The notes under the pieces: generated by a model | Database searches by the model: none | Told to the model about the DNA's origin: nothing | The model's input: the letters and a program-made list of their open reading frames with translations, nothing else | Part shown: positions 11,367 through 20,131 of the stretch, piece after piece | Numbering within the stretch: position 1 is the stretch's first letter | Layout: every line of letters starts with the position of its first letter | NCBI RefSeq assembly: GCF_000445125.1 | Contig: NZ_ATHL01000126.1 | Coordinates: forward strand, 1 to 64,000 | Reading direction: 5' to 3' | Source: Novosphingobium lindaniclasticum LE124 | Lineage (GTDB): Bacteria; Pseudomonadota; Alphaproteobacteria; Sphingomonadales; Sphingomonadaceae | DNA: 64,000 bases | Program-made: the position numbers and the translations under genes

Positions 11367-12701
11367 ATGACAGTGCCGAATAACAACCTGGTGGGATTTC
11401 CGCCGCCCATCGCGCCGCAGGCAGGCACCGAGAACGACGGCGATGGTCCCGGCGGCAGGCAGCCGGCGGCAGACGGTCTCTCCCCCACTTTCGGCTTCGC
11501 GCCGCAACTCGCCATGCGCATGCGCGCCTGGGAGGATGGAACGCGTTTCTATCCGGGCGCGATCGCGATCTGCGCGCTGTGCCTCGGACTCGTTTCCAGC
11601 CACGCCCCGGCAGCCGGCGTGATCGGCGCCGCGGCGGCGGGCGCGCTGTTCGTGCTGCACAAGACTCTCAAGGCCGCACTGGTGACCGCCGCGCTCAGCG
11701 CCGGCTTCTACGTCATCCCCGATGCGCAATATTCGCCGGCCTATTGGACCACGCTGGCGATGGTCGCCGGTGCCGGATTCTTGCCGCGCAGCATCGTCAC
11801 CGTGCTGCTGCGCGCGCCGCGCTGGACCTGGGTGCTGGCCTTGCTGCTGGCCACGAGCAGCTTCTGCTGCATTCTGCTGATCGCCAATCCTTCGATACCC
11901 GACCCCTTGGCGACGGCGGCGGTCTTCACCGGATCGCTCAGCGCCGCTTTCCTGGGCGCAGGCCTGGCCCGGCACCTTGCCATGGTCGATGCGCGCCTGC
12001 TGGCGTGGGGAGAGGACGGCCTCGTGCCCGTCACCCGCGACTTGCTGCTCGGCCGGGTCACGGCGGGCATGCTGCACGACCTGGCGCAGCCGTTGAACGT
12101 GATCTCCATGGCCAACGGCAACATGCGCTACATCGTCGAACAGCTCGACATCGGCGAGGACAGCCGCAGGCAATTGCTGGAGCGCGTCGCCCGCATCTCC
12201 TCGCATACCGAGGCGGCGGCCTTCATCCTCAGCCTGTTCCGCTGGTTCGGCCGCGATGGCGACAAGGAGCGATCGGCCCTCAATGTGCGCAGCGCGCTGG
12301 AACGCGCCGTGGCCGCGACCAAGTCCAACGTGCGCCATCACGGCGTGTCGGTGGAACTGGACGGCAACGCCCTCGATCACCTTCTGCCCGAGCATCACGG
12401 CGCGCTGGAGATGATGGCCGTGGCCGCCCTGCTCAGCGCCTTCGGCAGCTTCATCGGCGCCGGCAAGGACAAGCGCAAGGGCAAGGTCGTGCTGCGCGCC
12501 GCGATGACGCGGGCTCATGTGGTGGTGACGGTTAGGTGCATCGACGAAACCGGCGCTCCGGCCCCGGCGCGCAAGCTGGATCACGCCACGCTCTGGCTGG
12601 TCGAACAGGTCGCGCTCGATGCCGGGGGAGACTTCCGCTCGATGCTGCGCAAAAGCCAGCCGACCCGCTTCGTCATGCGCCTGGGGCGCGACGATATCTA
12701 G
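11367..12701 (+). CDS. Membrane sensor kinase-like protein with degenerate ATPase
   Basis: 444 residues. After a polar N-terminus come about six hydrophobic helices (about 65-205), then a dimerisation/phospho-acceptor helix AGMLHDLAQPLNVISMANGN with its His. The C-terminal 150 residues should be the ATPase, but no N-box, DxGxG or GTGLGL motif is visible; the matching strand reads VTVRCIDETG. The His region is clearly related to the second kinase at 12815-13918 (HELRQPLFTISMAN). It is probably a pseudokinase or a sensor subunit that relies on its sister kinase. The two genes are convergent. Confidence 0.8.
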   Translation: MTVPNNNLVGFPPPIAPQAGTENDGDGPGGRQPAADGLSPTFGFAPQLAMRMRAWEDGTRFYPGAIAICALCLGLVSSHAPAAGVIGAAAAGALFVLHKTLKAALVTAALSAGFYVIPDAQYSPAYWTTLAMVAGAGFLPRSIVTVLLRAPRWTWVLALLLATSSFCCILLIANPSIPDPLATAAVFTGSLSAAFLGAGLARHLAMVDARLLAWGEDGLVPVTRDLLLGRVTAGMLHDLAQPLNVISMANGNMRYIVEQLDIGEDSRRQLLERVARISSHTEAAAFILSLFRWFGRDGDKERSALNVRSALERAVAATKSNVRHHGVSVELDGNALDHLLPEHHGALEMMAVAALLSAFGSFIGAGKDKRKGKVVLRAAMTRAHVVVTVRCIDETGAPAPARKLDHATLWLVEQVALDAGGDFRSMLRKSQPTRFVMRLGRDDI

Positions 12702-12712
12702 AGCGGTTTCCC

Positions 12713-12799
12713 ATCCGATTGCATCGGATCGACCACTCTCAGTTTCTGGTTCGACGCATTTTCCGAGTCATCAGGTGATTCCACCTGATTGGAAAATGC
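12713..12799. repeat. Pair of inverted repeats between convergent kinase genes
   Basis: Two dyads lie side by side: atccgat-tgc-atcggat (12713-12729) and a larger one with nested arms gcattttcc (12756-12764) / ggaaaatgc (12791-12799) and atcaggtgg / ccacctgat inside. The element starts right after the stop of the upstream gene and has the look of a dispersed intergenic palindromic repeat. It could also act as a terminator for both genes. Confidence 0.5.
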
Positions 12800-12814
12800 T
12801 CCAAGGCGTGAACT

Positions 12815-13918
12815 TCAGGCTGCGGCGACACTGGCGGCGGCGCGCTTGTCCGTTCCGCGCGGCAGGCAGATCTCGACCCTGGCACCCTCCTGTCCATTCC
12901 GGTCCCCGGTCGATACGAGCCTGATGTCGCCCTGCGCCTTGTTGAGGATCTGGCGGCAGATGTGCAGGCCCAGCCCGGTGCCCTCCCCCGCCTTGGTCGT
13001 GAAGAACGGTTCGAAGGCCAGGCGTTCCAGATCGGCGGAAAGACCGGCGCCGTTATCGGTGACGATGCAGCGCATCAGGCCCGGCTTGCCTTCCAGCGCT
13101 ATGGTTATCCGGCCTTCTCCGTCCCATCCGCCCGCGCGCCGCGACTGGATGCTGTCGGCCGCGTTGCGCAGGACGTTGACGAAGACCTGCTCCAGTTCCA
13201 CGCGCCCGAGCGCGACGCAGGCCGGAGGACCGCCGCGATCCAGCTCCACCGCGATCTCCGCCGCCTCGAACAGAGCTTCCAGGAACTCCACCGCGCTACC
13301 CGCAGCCGCCATGACGTCGGTATGGCGCACCGGGATGCTGTCGTCCGCCGCCTGCCCGAGCGTGCGCTTGATGATCGCCTGCGCGCGCAGCACCTGCTCC
13401 GCGATGCGTGAGGCCGTTGTCTGAAGGCGCGAGCGCGTCGTGTCCGGGCGATCGAGCATGAGGCGCAGGCTCTCGTTCGCCATCGATATGGTGAACAGCG
13501 GCTGGCGCAGTTCATGCGCCAGGATCAGCGCGCGCTCGCCCAGGTCGGCCATGCGCGCCCGCTCGGCCAGGGCTTCATGCGGCTGCCGGGGTTCGGGCGC
13601 ATTCATCAGCACGGCATGGCCCCAATGGGTGCCGCCCAGGTTGTCGCGCAGGATCAGCGTCAGCGCGCCTCCGTCCGCGACACGCAAGTCGGTGACGACT
13701 TCGGACCGGCCGGTCAGGGCGGCGAGGCGCAGAACGTCTTCGGGATGGACCGCAAGCGCTTCCGGCTGCTCACCCTGGTGCGCGTTCTCACGGCGGAACA
13801 GAATCGTCCTGGCGGCGGTGTCCAGCCGCAGATCGCTGACCCCGCGCAGCCCGACATGACGGCGCAGCGTCTCGACGAGCGCCTCCGATGCACTCGCATC
13901 GCTCCCGAGCGCGGTCAC
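12815..13918 (-). CDS. Soluble sensor histidine kinase
   Basis: 367 residues with no membrane segment. The N-terminal half (1-190) is a probable PAS-like or other sensor region. HisKA has LILAHELRQPLFTISMANES with the phospho-acceptor His. The ATPase domain has VFVNVLRNAADS, CIVTDNGAGL, FFTTKAGEGTGLGLHI, all intact. The start overlaps the stop of the single-domain receiver by four bases (ATGA), so the two form a tight pair. The HisKA sequence is strikingly like that of the membrane protein at 11367-12701, suggesting duplication or heterodimer formation. Its signal is unknown. Confidence 0.92.
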   Translation of the reverse strand: MTALGSDASASEALVETLRRHVGLRGVSDLRLDTAARTILFRRENAHQGEQPEALAVHPEDVLRLAALTGRSEVVTDLRVADGGALTLILRDNLGGTHWGHAVLMNAPEPRQPHEALAERARMADLGERALILAHELRQPLFTISMANESLRLMLDRPDTTRSRLQTTASRIAEQVLRAQAIIKRTLGQAADDSIPVRHTDVMAAAGSAVEFLEALFEAAEIAVELDRGGPPACVALGRVELEQVFVNVLRNAADSIQSRRAGGWDGEGRITIALEGKPGLMRCIVTDNGAGLSADLERLAFEPFFTTKAGEGTGLGLHICRQILNKAQGDIRLVSTGDRNGQEGARVEICLPRGTDKRAAASVAAA

Positions 13919-14307
13919 GCCCCGACACCGTTGGCCAGCATCTGCCGCATCGTGTCGATCAGCGCCTGCGGCTGCACGGGCTTGGTCAGGAACGTATAGC
14001 GCGAGGTATCCGCCACCAGGTCGTCGCGCATCTGGTCTCCGGTGATGAACACGAATTCGAACGCGCGCAGGCGCAGCACCGGATGCTGGCGGATCCGCGA
14101 AACGATATCGAGCCCGGATTCCCGGTCCAGCCGCAAGTCGCAGGCGATCACGCGGACGGCGGGGTGCCGTTCCAGCATGTCCACCGCTTCCGCAAGGGTA
14201 GCGGCGCCCACGCCGGCAATGTCGTGGAGCGACATCAGGGTGAGCAACTCTTCGACGATGGCCGAAACATCGTCGAGAACAAGTACCTTGGCCTGTTCGT
14301 GCCGCAT
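13915..14307 (-). CDS. Single-domain response regulator
   Basis: A CheY-like receiver of 130 residues without output domain: acidic pocket VLVLDDVSAI, acceptor Asp in VIACDLRLDRESG, Thr in FVFITGD and Lys in TFLTKPVQP. It is the first gene of a two-gene unit with the soluble kinase downstream (overlap of four bases). It may be a phosphate sink or a relay to another protein, for instance the receiver/winged-helix protein at 8607-9626. Role in a relay is inference. Confidence 0.92.
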   Translation of the reverse strand: MRHEQAKVLVLDDVSAIVEELLTLMSLHDIAGVGAATLAEAVDMLERHPAVRVIACDLRLDRESGLDIVSRIRQHPVLRLRAFEFVFITGDQMRDDLVADTSRYTFLTKPVQPQALIDTMRQMLANGVGA

Positions 14308-14474
14308 CCGTTCCCGTCCTACGCGCGGCGCCCCGCCCGTTCAGATCACGGGCGCCCGCCGCTGGTCAGCGTTCCTCCTATAAGGGCGTGACGTTACCGA
14401 TAAGTCAACGCGGGGGTGCTCGAAAAATCGCGGCAAGCCTTTCCAAAGGCGCAAGAATGTTGCTGCAATCGAAT

Positions 14475-14804
14475 TCAGAACGCGATGACGAACTTCACTT
14501 TCTCCGGCGCCACATGGAAATGCGTTGCAATCTGCTTGCGATACTGGGCCATCAGAAAGGCGAGATCGTCGGTCCCCGGCAAGCCGTCGAGATCCTCGAT
14601 CGTGGTGCCCAGCGCCTCGGCTATTTCCTTGAGCCGCGCCTCCCGCGGGCGAGCGCGGCCGTGCTTCCAGGCCCAGACCGTGGGTTTGCTGACGCCGATC
14701 CGCTGCGCCAGGTCGGCCATAAGCCTGAGGCATGATCTCCACCAAGCGGCAGCGGAAGGCACATAAATGCAGTCGAGCCCTGGCTCAAATATCCCTTCGG
14801 CCAT
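14475..14804 (-). CDS. XRE-family helix-turn-helix protein
   Basis: About 109 residues from 14804, possibly shorter if translation begins at the internal Met of LMADLAQRIGVSKPTVWAWK (near 14717). That segment is a typical Cro/XRE helix-turn-helix, followed by LKEIAEALGTTIEDL. The C-terminal 45 residues are helical and of unknown role. It is divergent from parA with only 72 bp between them, so it may regulate the partition genes or itself. The first 25 residues (CIYVPSAAAWW...) look unlike the family and could be non-coding. Confidence 0.7.
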   Translation of the reverse strand: MAEGIFEPGLDCIYVPSAAAWWRSCLRLMADLAQRIGVSKPTVWAWKHGRARPREARLKEIAEALGTTIEDLDGLPGTDDLAFLMAQYRKQIATHFHVAPEKVKFVIAF

Positions 14805-14876
14805 CTTCAGTCTCGACTGAACATTGGCCTGAGCGTATAGCGGAAAAATCGTTCAAAGAAATATTGCAGGCGGGAC

Positions 14877-16070
14877 ATGCATTCACAAGTCGACCGTATC
14901 TCCGAAATGGCGCAGGCCGGCGAGAAAATGATCGAACGGCTGCGGCGCAAGGCCTTCTTGCCCGAAAGCCGCAAAGGGCTCAATGTGCGCTTCGGCATTG
15001 CCGAGGCAGCTACTCTGCTCGGGTGCTCCACCAACCGCATTCGCATGGCCGAAGACGATGGCCGCTTGCCCCCTCCGCCTGCGGCCGGGAACGGACGGCG
15101 CCTTGGCTACACGGTCGAGGAAATGCTCCACATGCGCGAAGTGCTGGGCGCCTCGCCGGCCCGAGCACCACTCGATGTTCCGGCCATGATCGCGGTGCAG
15201 AATTTCAAGGGCGGCGTCGGCAAGTCCACGGTCACCACCCACCTCGCGCACTACTTCGCGGTTCAGGGTTACCGCGTGCTCGTGGTGGACTGCGACAGCC
15301 AGGCGACCACCACCACGCTGTTCGGCTTCAATCCGCATTTCAACATCACCCGCGAAGAGACGCTCTACCCCTACCTCTCTATCGACCCCACTCAGGCGGA
15401 CCTGCTCTATGCGGTTAAGCGCACGCCGTGGCCCAACGTCGATCTCATTCCTTCGAACCTCGAGCTTTTCGACGTCGAATATGAACTCGCCGCAGCCGGA
15501 GCGGACGGTCAGTCGGTACTGGCGGCCCGCTTCCGCAAGTTGAAGCAGGGGTTGATGGATCTTGCCCGCGAATACGACGTGGTCATCCTCGATCCGCCGC
15601 CGGCGCTTGGCACGATCTCGCTGGCGGTCATGCAGGCGGCCAATGCCCTGCTGGTTCCCTTGGCGGCCACGACGCCGGACTTCTGCTCTACTGTCCAGTT
15701 CCTGTCGATGATGGACCAGGTGCTCGAACAGCTCGTCGGCGCCGGCATTTCCGTGGACTATTCGTTCGTGCGGCTGATCTGCTCGAAGTTCGACGGCAAC
15801 GATCCCAGTCACGAGATGGTCCGCACCATCATGGAGCAGACTTTCGGCCCTGCCCTCCTGCCCGTGCCGATCCTGGAAAGCGCCGAAATCAGCCACGCCG
15901 CCTTGCGGATGATGACCGTCTACGAACTGGAAAAACCGATCGGCACGCCCCGCACCCACAAGCGCTGCAAGGCCAATCTGGACGAAGCCATGGGCCAGAT
16001 CGAACAGCTCGTCCGCACCGGTTGGGGCCGATCGCAGCGCGTGGACGAGGACTTGCTGGTCAATGGCTAA
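14877..16070 (+). CDS. parA: Plasmid partition ATPase ParA (HTH type)
   Basis: Partition ATPase of 397 residues, the long type Ia form with an N-terminal DNA-binding region. A MerR-like helix-turn-helix (about 38-70: GIAEAATLLGCSTNRIRM) precedes the deviant Walker A FKGGVGKST at 110-118. Walker A' (VLVVDCDSQAT) and Walker B (DVVILDPPPALG) follow. It should move replicon copies along the nucleoid together with ParB and repress its own promoter through the HTH. It is the first gene of the parA-parB-repA backbone; parB starts 94 bp downstream. GGCGGG before the ATG is a plausible ribosome binding site. Confidence 0.95.
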   Translation: MHSQVDRISEMAQAGEKMIERLRRKAFLPESRKGLNVRFGIAEAATLLGCSTNRIRMAEDDGRLPPPPAAGNGRRLGYTVEEMLHMREVLGASPARAPLDVPAMIAVQNFKGGVGKSTVTTHLAHYFAVQGYRVLVVDCDSQATTTTLFGFNPHFNITREETLYPYLSIDPTQADLLYAVKRTPWPNVDLIPSNLELFDVEYELAAAGADGQSVLAARFRKLKQGLMDLAREYDVVILDPPPALGTISLAVMQAANALLVPLAATTPDFCSTVQFLSMMDQVLEQLVGAGISVDYSFVRLICSKFDGNDPSHEMVRTIMEQTFGPALLPVPILESAEISHAALRMMTVYELEKPIGTPRTHKRCKANLDEAMGQIEQLVRTGWGRSQRVDEDLLVNG

Positions 16071-16164
16071 CTCTGTCTCTCGCAACGAAAAACCGTTTTC
16101 CTACACGGTTCTTGTTCGTCATATGTTCCCGTCCGATTCTCGCCATCCATCTTCGAGGTAAGCC

Positions 16165-17256
16165 ATGGCCCGCAAGCAATCAGACTATCTCGCCGCTCTG
16201 CTTTCCGATGACGACATGCGTCTCGAAAACGATGTGGTGCCTGCAACCGACGCAGGCCTGGAGGAAGGCGCCGCGCCCACGCCCCCGATCGAACCCCGAC
16301 CCCGTTTCGAGCGCGCGCGCGGCACGACATTGCTCGGACGGGAAAGCGCCCTCGCCCGCGTCGCGTCCGGTGAAGTGCGCCAAGTCACGCAGCTTCTGCT
16401 CGATCCGGCGCGCGTGCGGATATGGCCCGGCAATGCGCGGTCTTACGCGCATCTCTCGGAGGAATCCTGCCAGGAGCTTATCGACTCGATCGTGGCCGAA
16501 GGCGGGCAGAAAGTTCCCGCCGTCGTTCGCCGGGTCGAAGGCGATCCGGACTATGACTATGAAGTGATCGCCGGAACCCGGCGCCACTGGTCGATTTCGT
16601 GGCTGCGGAGTCATTCCTACCCGGACATGCAGTTCGTGGCGCAAGTCGCCCAGCTCGATGACGAAGCCGCCTTCCGGCTTGCGGATCTGGAGAACCGCGC
16701 GCGCAAGGACGTGTCCGACCTCGAGCGCGCCCGCAACTACGCCCAGGCGCTGCGCGATCACTACGGGAACCACATGACCCGCATGGCCGAGCGCCTGAAG
16801 CTGTCCAAGGGCTGGCTGTCTAAGATGCTGAAGGTCGCGGCCATCCCCGACGCCGTGCTCTCGGCTTTCGCCTCGCCGGCGGACGTGCAGCTGAAGCCGG
16901 CCTATCCCCTGGCGCAGCTGCTCGACGACCGCGACAAGGCGGCGGCCGTCCGCAAGGAAGCCGCACGCCTGGCGCGCGAGCAGGCGACGCGCCGATCGGA
17001 AGGTCGCCTCACCATTCCGGCGGCCGATGTTCTCAAGGCCCTGCTCGCCGCGCCCGACGCGGAACGCGCCAAGCCGGAGCCGATGTCGATCGTCTCGCGC
17101 CATGGCCGCCTGATGGCCTCGGTGCAGTCGAGCAACCGTCAGGGCGTAACGCTTCGTCTTCACGCCGGCTCGGGAGCCAATCGCGAGGAGGTCCTCGTTG
17201 CCGTGCGGAACCTGTTGATCCAGCTGGACGGGGAAGGCCGAGGCCTGCAGACCTGA
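16165..17256 (+). CDS. parB: Partition protein ParB
   Basis: Centromere-binding protein of 363 residues. An N-terminal ParB/Spo0J domain (about 70-175) contains the CTP-binding motif GTRRH at 137-141. A helix-turn-helix lies near 210-230 (MAERLKLSKGWLSKMLKVA), and the C-terminal region should dimerise. AGGTAAG lies just before the ATG. It follows parA and precedes a 352-bp gap holding GTTTCCCC palindromes that are candidate ParB-binding sites, then repA. Divergence from chromosomal ParB agrees with a plasmid or chromid. Confidence 0.95.
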   Translation: MARKQSDYLAALLSDDDMRLENDVVPATDAGLEEGAAPTPPIEPRPRFERARGTTLLGRESALARVASGEVRQVTQLLLDPARVRIWPGNARSYAHLSEESCQELIDSIVAEGGQKVPAVVRRVEGDPDYDYEVIAGTRRHWSISWLRSHSYPDMQFVAQVAQLDDEAAFRLADLENRARKDVSDLERARNYAQALRDHYGNHMTRMAERLKLSKGWLSKMLKVAAIPDAVLSAFASPADVQLKPAYPLAQLLDDRDKAAAVRKEAARLAREQATRRSEGRLTIPAADVLKALLAAPDAERAKPEPMSIVSRHGRLMASVQSSNRQGVTLRLHAGSGANREEVLVAVRNLLIQLDGEGRGLQT

Positions 17257-17361
17257 GGGCGGCGGCTCCACCCGAAGGCGGCGCGCAGCGCAAGAGAAGG
17301 CAGGGGTGACTTCCCCTGCTTTCTTTTTACCCCGCTCCGGAAAGGGCTTCCTTTTTGTGTC

Positions 17362-17379
17362 TGTTTCCCCGGGGAAACA
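17362..17379. promoter_or_regulatory. 18-bp palindrome, candidate parS or Rep operator (copy 1)
   Basis: A perfect 18-bp palindrome TGTTTCCCCGGGGAAACA in the parB-repA gap. A further half-site (ggtttcccct) follows at 17387-17396. The outer arms TGTTTC/GAAACA equal those of the universal parS, but the centre is two bases longer and different. Confidence 0.6.
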
Positions 17380-17535
17380 CCTGTTGGTTTCCCCTGCCCT
17401 TTCCGTCCGGTGCGTCCCGCGCCCGCAAAGGCCGGAAAACCACGCACAAGTTCTGCACAACCAAGCGCTCCGGGCGTTTGCCCCGGCTTCCGCCGCTCGC
17501 CATGATGGCGAGAATCAGCCGAATCCGACGATTCT

Positions 17536-17553
17536 TGTTTCCCCGGGGAAACA
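17536..17553. promoter_or_regulatory. 18-bp palindrome, candidate parS or Rep operator (copy 2)
   Basis: A second identical copy of the 18-bp palindrome, 174 bp from the first and 56 bp before the repA start. That position would suit either a ParB site or an operator for autoregulation of repA. Confidence 0.6.
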
Positions 17554-17608
17554 GCGAAGCGCCGTGTCCTGGCTATCCTGTCCATCGTCCTGAGTCCGGA
17601 ATGAGAGA

Positions 17609-18904
17609 ATGAGTCGCCCACGCAAAGAGACGGCCTCCGAACAGTTCGACCTGTTCCTTCCGTATATCGCGGACCTGCCGATGCGCGACCAGCGCGAGAT
17701 GATGGAACGGCCGTTCTTCAGCCTCGCCAAGTCCAAACGCGTCAAGCCGATCGATTATACCAGCCCCGACGGCAAGCTCTGGGTCCACGTCTCGGCCAAT
17801 CCCGACTACGGCATGGCGACGATCTGGGATGCCGACATCCTCATCTACTGCGCCAGCATGCTGGCCGACATGGCGCGGCGCGGCGTTAACGATGTGCCAC
17901 GCAAGCTCCATCTCATGCCCTACGATCTGCTGCGCGCGATCGGCCGCCCCACTACCGGGCGCGCTTACGAATTGCTAAGCCAGGCGCTCGACCGCCTGGT
18001 CGCGACGACGATCAAGACCAATATCCGGGCCGAAAACCGCCGCGAAGCGACCTTCTCCTGGTTGGACGGCTGGACCCAGCTGGTCGACGAGCGCACCGAG
18101 CGCTCGCGCGGTATGACGATCGAGCTGTCGAACTGGTTCTGGGAAGGCGTGATGATGAAGGGCGGCGTGCTCTCGATCGACCGGGCCTACTTCGATATTA
18201 CCGGCGGGCGCGAGCGCTGGCTTTACAAAGTCGCGCGAAAACACGCTGGGGGCGCCGGGGATGCCGGATTTGCCATCTCCATGCCGGTTCTGTTCGAGAA
18301 GTCCGGCGCGGAAGGGCAGTATCGCCGCTTCAAGTTCGAAATGCTCAAGCTCGTAGAGAAGGACGACCTGCCAGGCTATGCACTGGCGCTGGAAACCACG
18401 CGCGATGGTGAGCCGATGATCCGCATGCGCCGCGTCGACGGCAAGGGCGGGGCGGAGAAAGGGCTGCCCTCGCCCGCTCCGGCCAACGAGGACGAAATGG
18501 AAGACGCCGTGGATCGCGCCTTCTCCTCGCCGCGGGCGCCGCTGCCCGAACCGGCCGCTGCCAAACGCTCCGCACCGGCGCGCACGCGCAAGGCCGCGCC
18601 CGGCGTTTCCCCAGGGAAACCGGGCAAGGACGTCACTGCTGCGGAACCCGTCGTCGATGCCAGCCAGCTTATCCGCCGCACGGTGATCGGCCTGTCGGAA
18701 GCCGCCACGCGCGGCTTCATGACCGATGAGACGATCGACTATCTGCGCCGCACCTGTCCGGGCTGGGACCTCCATGCGCTCCATGCCGAATTCGAACGCT
18801 GGGTCTCGCTTGCGCCGGAGCGGACACCCGCCGACTGGCAGCGCGCCTTCATTGGATGGGTCAAGCGCCACCACGAAAAGCACGGCCGCCCGCAGCGGGG
18901 GTGA
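17609..18904 (+). CDS. repA: Plasmid replication initiator (RPA/RepA family)
   Basis: A 431-residue replication initiator of the plasmid 'replication initiator protein A' family found on alphaproteobacterial plasmids. Residues 1-280 form the conserved core (FDLFLPYIADLPMRDQREMM, TGRAYELLSQALDRL, GRERWLYKVARKHAG). The C-terminal 150 residues are variable, with a proline- and alanine-rich linker. It should bind the downstream iterons and open the origin. GAGAG lies just before the ATG. A third GTTTCCCC palindrome lies inside the linker-coding part (18605-18620). It is followed by a strong terminator. Confidence 0.93.
   Translation: MSRPRKETASEQFDLFLPYIADLPMRDQREMMERPFFSLAKSKRVKPIDYTSPDGKLWVHVSANPDYGMATIWDADILIYCASMLADMARRGVNDVPRKLHLMPYDLLRAIGRPTTGRAYELLSQALDRLVATTIKTNIRAENRREATFSWLDGWTQLVDERTERSRGMTIELSNWFWEGVMMKGGVLSIDRAYFDITGGRERWLYKVARKHAGGAGDAGFAISMPVLFEKSGAEGQYRRFKFEMLKLVEKDDLPGYALALETTRDGEPMIRMRRVDGKGGAEKGLPSPAPANEDEMEDAVDRAFSSPRAPLPEPAAAKRSAPARTRKAAPGVSPGKPGKDVTAAEPVVDASQLIRRTVIGLSEAATRGFMTDETIDYLRRTCPGWDLHALHAEFERWVSLAPERTPADWQRAFIGWVKRHHEKHGRPQRG
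18605..18620. promoter_or_regulatory. Variant GTTTCCCC palindrome within repA (copy 3)
   Basis: GTTTCCCCAGGGAAAC inside repA differs from the two upstream palindromes at one central base and in its flanks. Its place in the poorly conserved linker means it could be kept for DNA binding rather than protein sequence. Confidence 0.45.
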
Positions 18905-18934
18905 ACCAACACCTCAAGCCTTGTCGATACAGCC

Positions 18935-18970
18935 AAAGGCCCCGGAGCGATCACCGCTTCGGGGCCTTTT
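18935..18970 (+). terminator. Intrinsic terminator after repA
   Basis: A long GC-rich stem, aaaggccccggagcg / cgcttcggggccttt with loop atcac and one internal mismatch, ends in TTTT. It lies 31 bp beyond the repA stop. Confidence 0.85.
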
Positions 18971-20131
18971 CGTGCGCGGATCCGGCGATGATGGCCAGCA
19001 CCTCGACAAGGCGCTGGATACGTGCCTGCAGGATCACGAAAGAAGTCCTTCAGAAGAACAAATTGGGCGGCGGCGGCGTCGCCGCTACCATAAGCCGATC
19101 CGTTGCCGCCTGATCCTTTCTCCGGCCTTCGTGGAAGAACAGGGAGTGTGGGAACAACCGCCCCCGCTTGCGACATCCCGGGCCAACACGTCTTTGCGTT
19201 TTGTCTGGGCGAGCCGCCGGCACATGATCGCAAGGGGCCGTTCCCGAAGTGTCGCGTCTCTTCCTAAAAACTAAGCGCACGGCGATGACGCGCTCGTAGC
19301 GGAATGGCTGATTGAACCTTTCCGCAAGAGGCGTCCAAAAAAGTGATTCAAATAACCGGCGAAAAATCTAGGCTTCGACACACCAGGAACGCTGGAACGA
19401 GCACCTTCGATCTAACGGGAACACGACATCGACCCTTCGGGAACACCCGTTCGACCTTTCGGGAACATCCCCAACGTCACATCGGGAACGTAGCAACGAC
19501 ACTTCAGGAATGCGCGGAAAATGCGAATCGCGAGACTCTCTGCGCTGCCGCGTAAATCCGGCACGCGTAACTTTTCTAACAGAATCGCTCTAACGAGACT
19601 TCTAACCGCTGCGCACGAAGTTTCATGTGATTGAGGATATGGGGAAGGGGTCATCCCAAATTGAAAGGTGCTGCCTAGAGTCCGAGGGATCCGGATTCTT
19701 ACGTCGCACCACAGTTCGAACCGAACGCCAGCCTGCCTGGGGAGAGGTCATGGCCAATCCACGACGCGGCAATGCTCGACAGGCGAATTGAATCACTTCA
19801 GCACGCAAACAGACGTTTATTGTGCAACCAGCGCGTCGCTCCCGAAGCCGGTCGAAGCCGATAGGCGCAATTTGCCCCTGAGAAGCCCGTAGAGCGCGTC
19901 CAGAGGGAGCCGGGGCATCTACCCCTCGGAAGGTCTGTTTCGGCGTTCTACGAGGCTCCCCATCACACCGCTGAAAACTCACGGTTTTCCGCCATTTTCA
20001 GGTGATGGGCGCGCCTTACCCCCCTTGGAGCGCTTTTCTACGCTCTCGGGCCGCGCTTCGGCACCATACTTCGACCCACCCATTTTTCATTGCACCTCTG
20101 CGGACGCCACAGCGCCGACTTAGCGGTAAGC
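18971..20131. other. Non-coding region, probable replication origin
   Basis: About 1.16 kb without a convincing gene. It is lower in GC than its flanks around 19300-19620 and holds the iterons at 19401-19511. Three copies of tctaac lie at 19575, 19589 and 19601, 14 and 12 bases apart, in an AT-rich stretch that could be the unwinding element. I saw no perfect DnaA box (TTATCCACA). Short open frames here have no recognisable protein features. Confidence 0.55.
19401..19511 (+). repeat. Iteron array, about 22-bp period
   Basis: Five tandem units end in a shared core close to cgac-cttTCGGGAAC. The GGGAAC copies begin at 19417, 19439, 19461 and 19484, and a degenerate one (aggaat) at 19506, giving spacings of 22, 22, 23 and 22 bases. 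This helical-phase spacing is typical of iterons bound by a plasmid initiator. It lies about 500 bp downstream of repA. Two weaker ggaac half-copies lie just upstream at 19386 and 19394. Confidence 0.75.

Noticed and set aside
18971-20131. Short reading frames in the non-coding region after repA
   Set aside because: They overlap iterons or are Arg/Ser-rich in all frames, without start signals or families.
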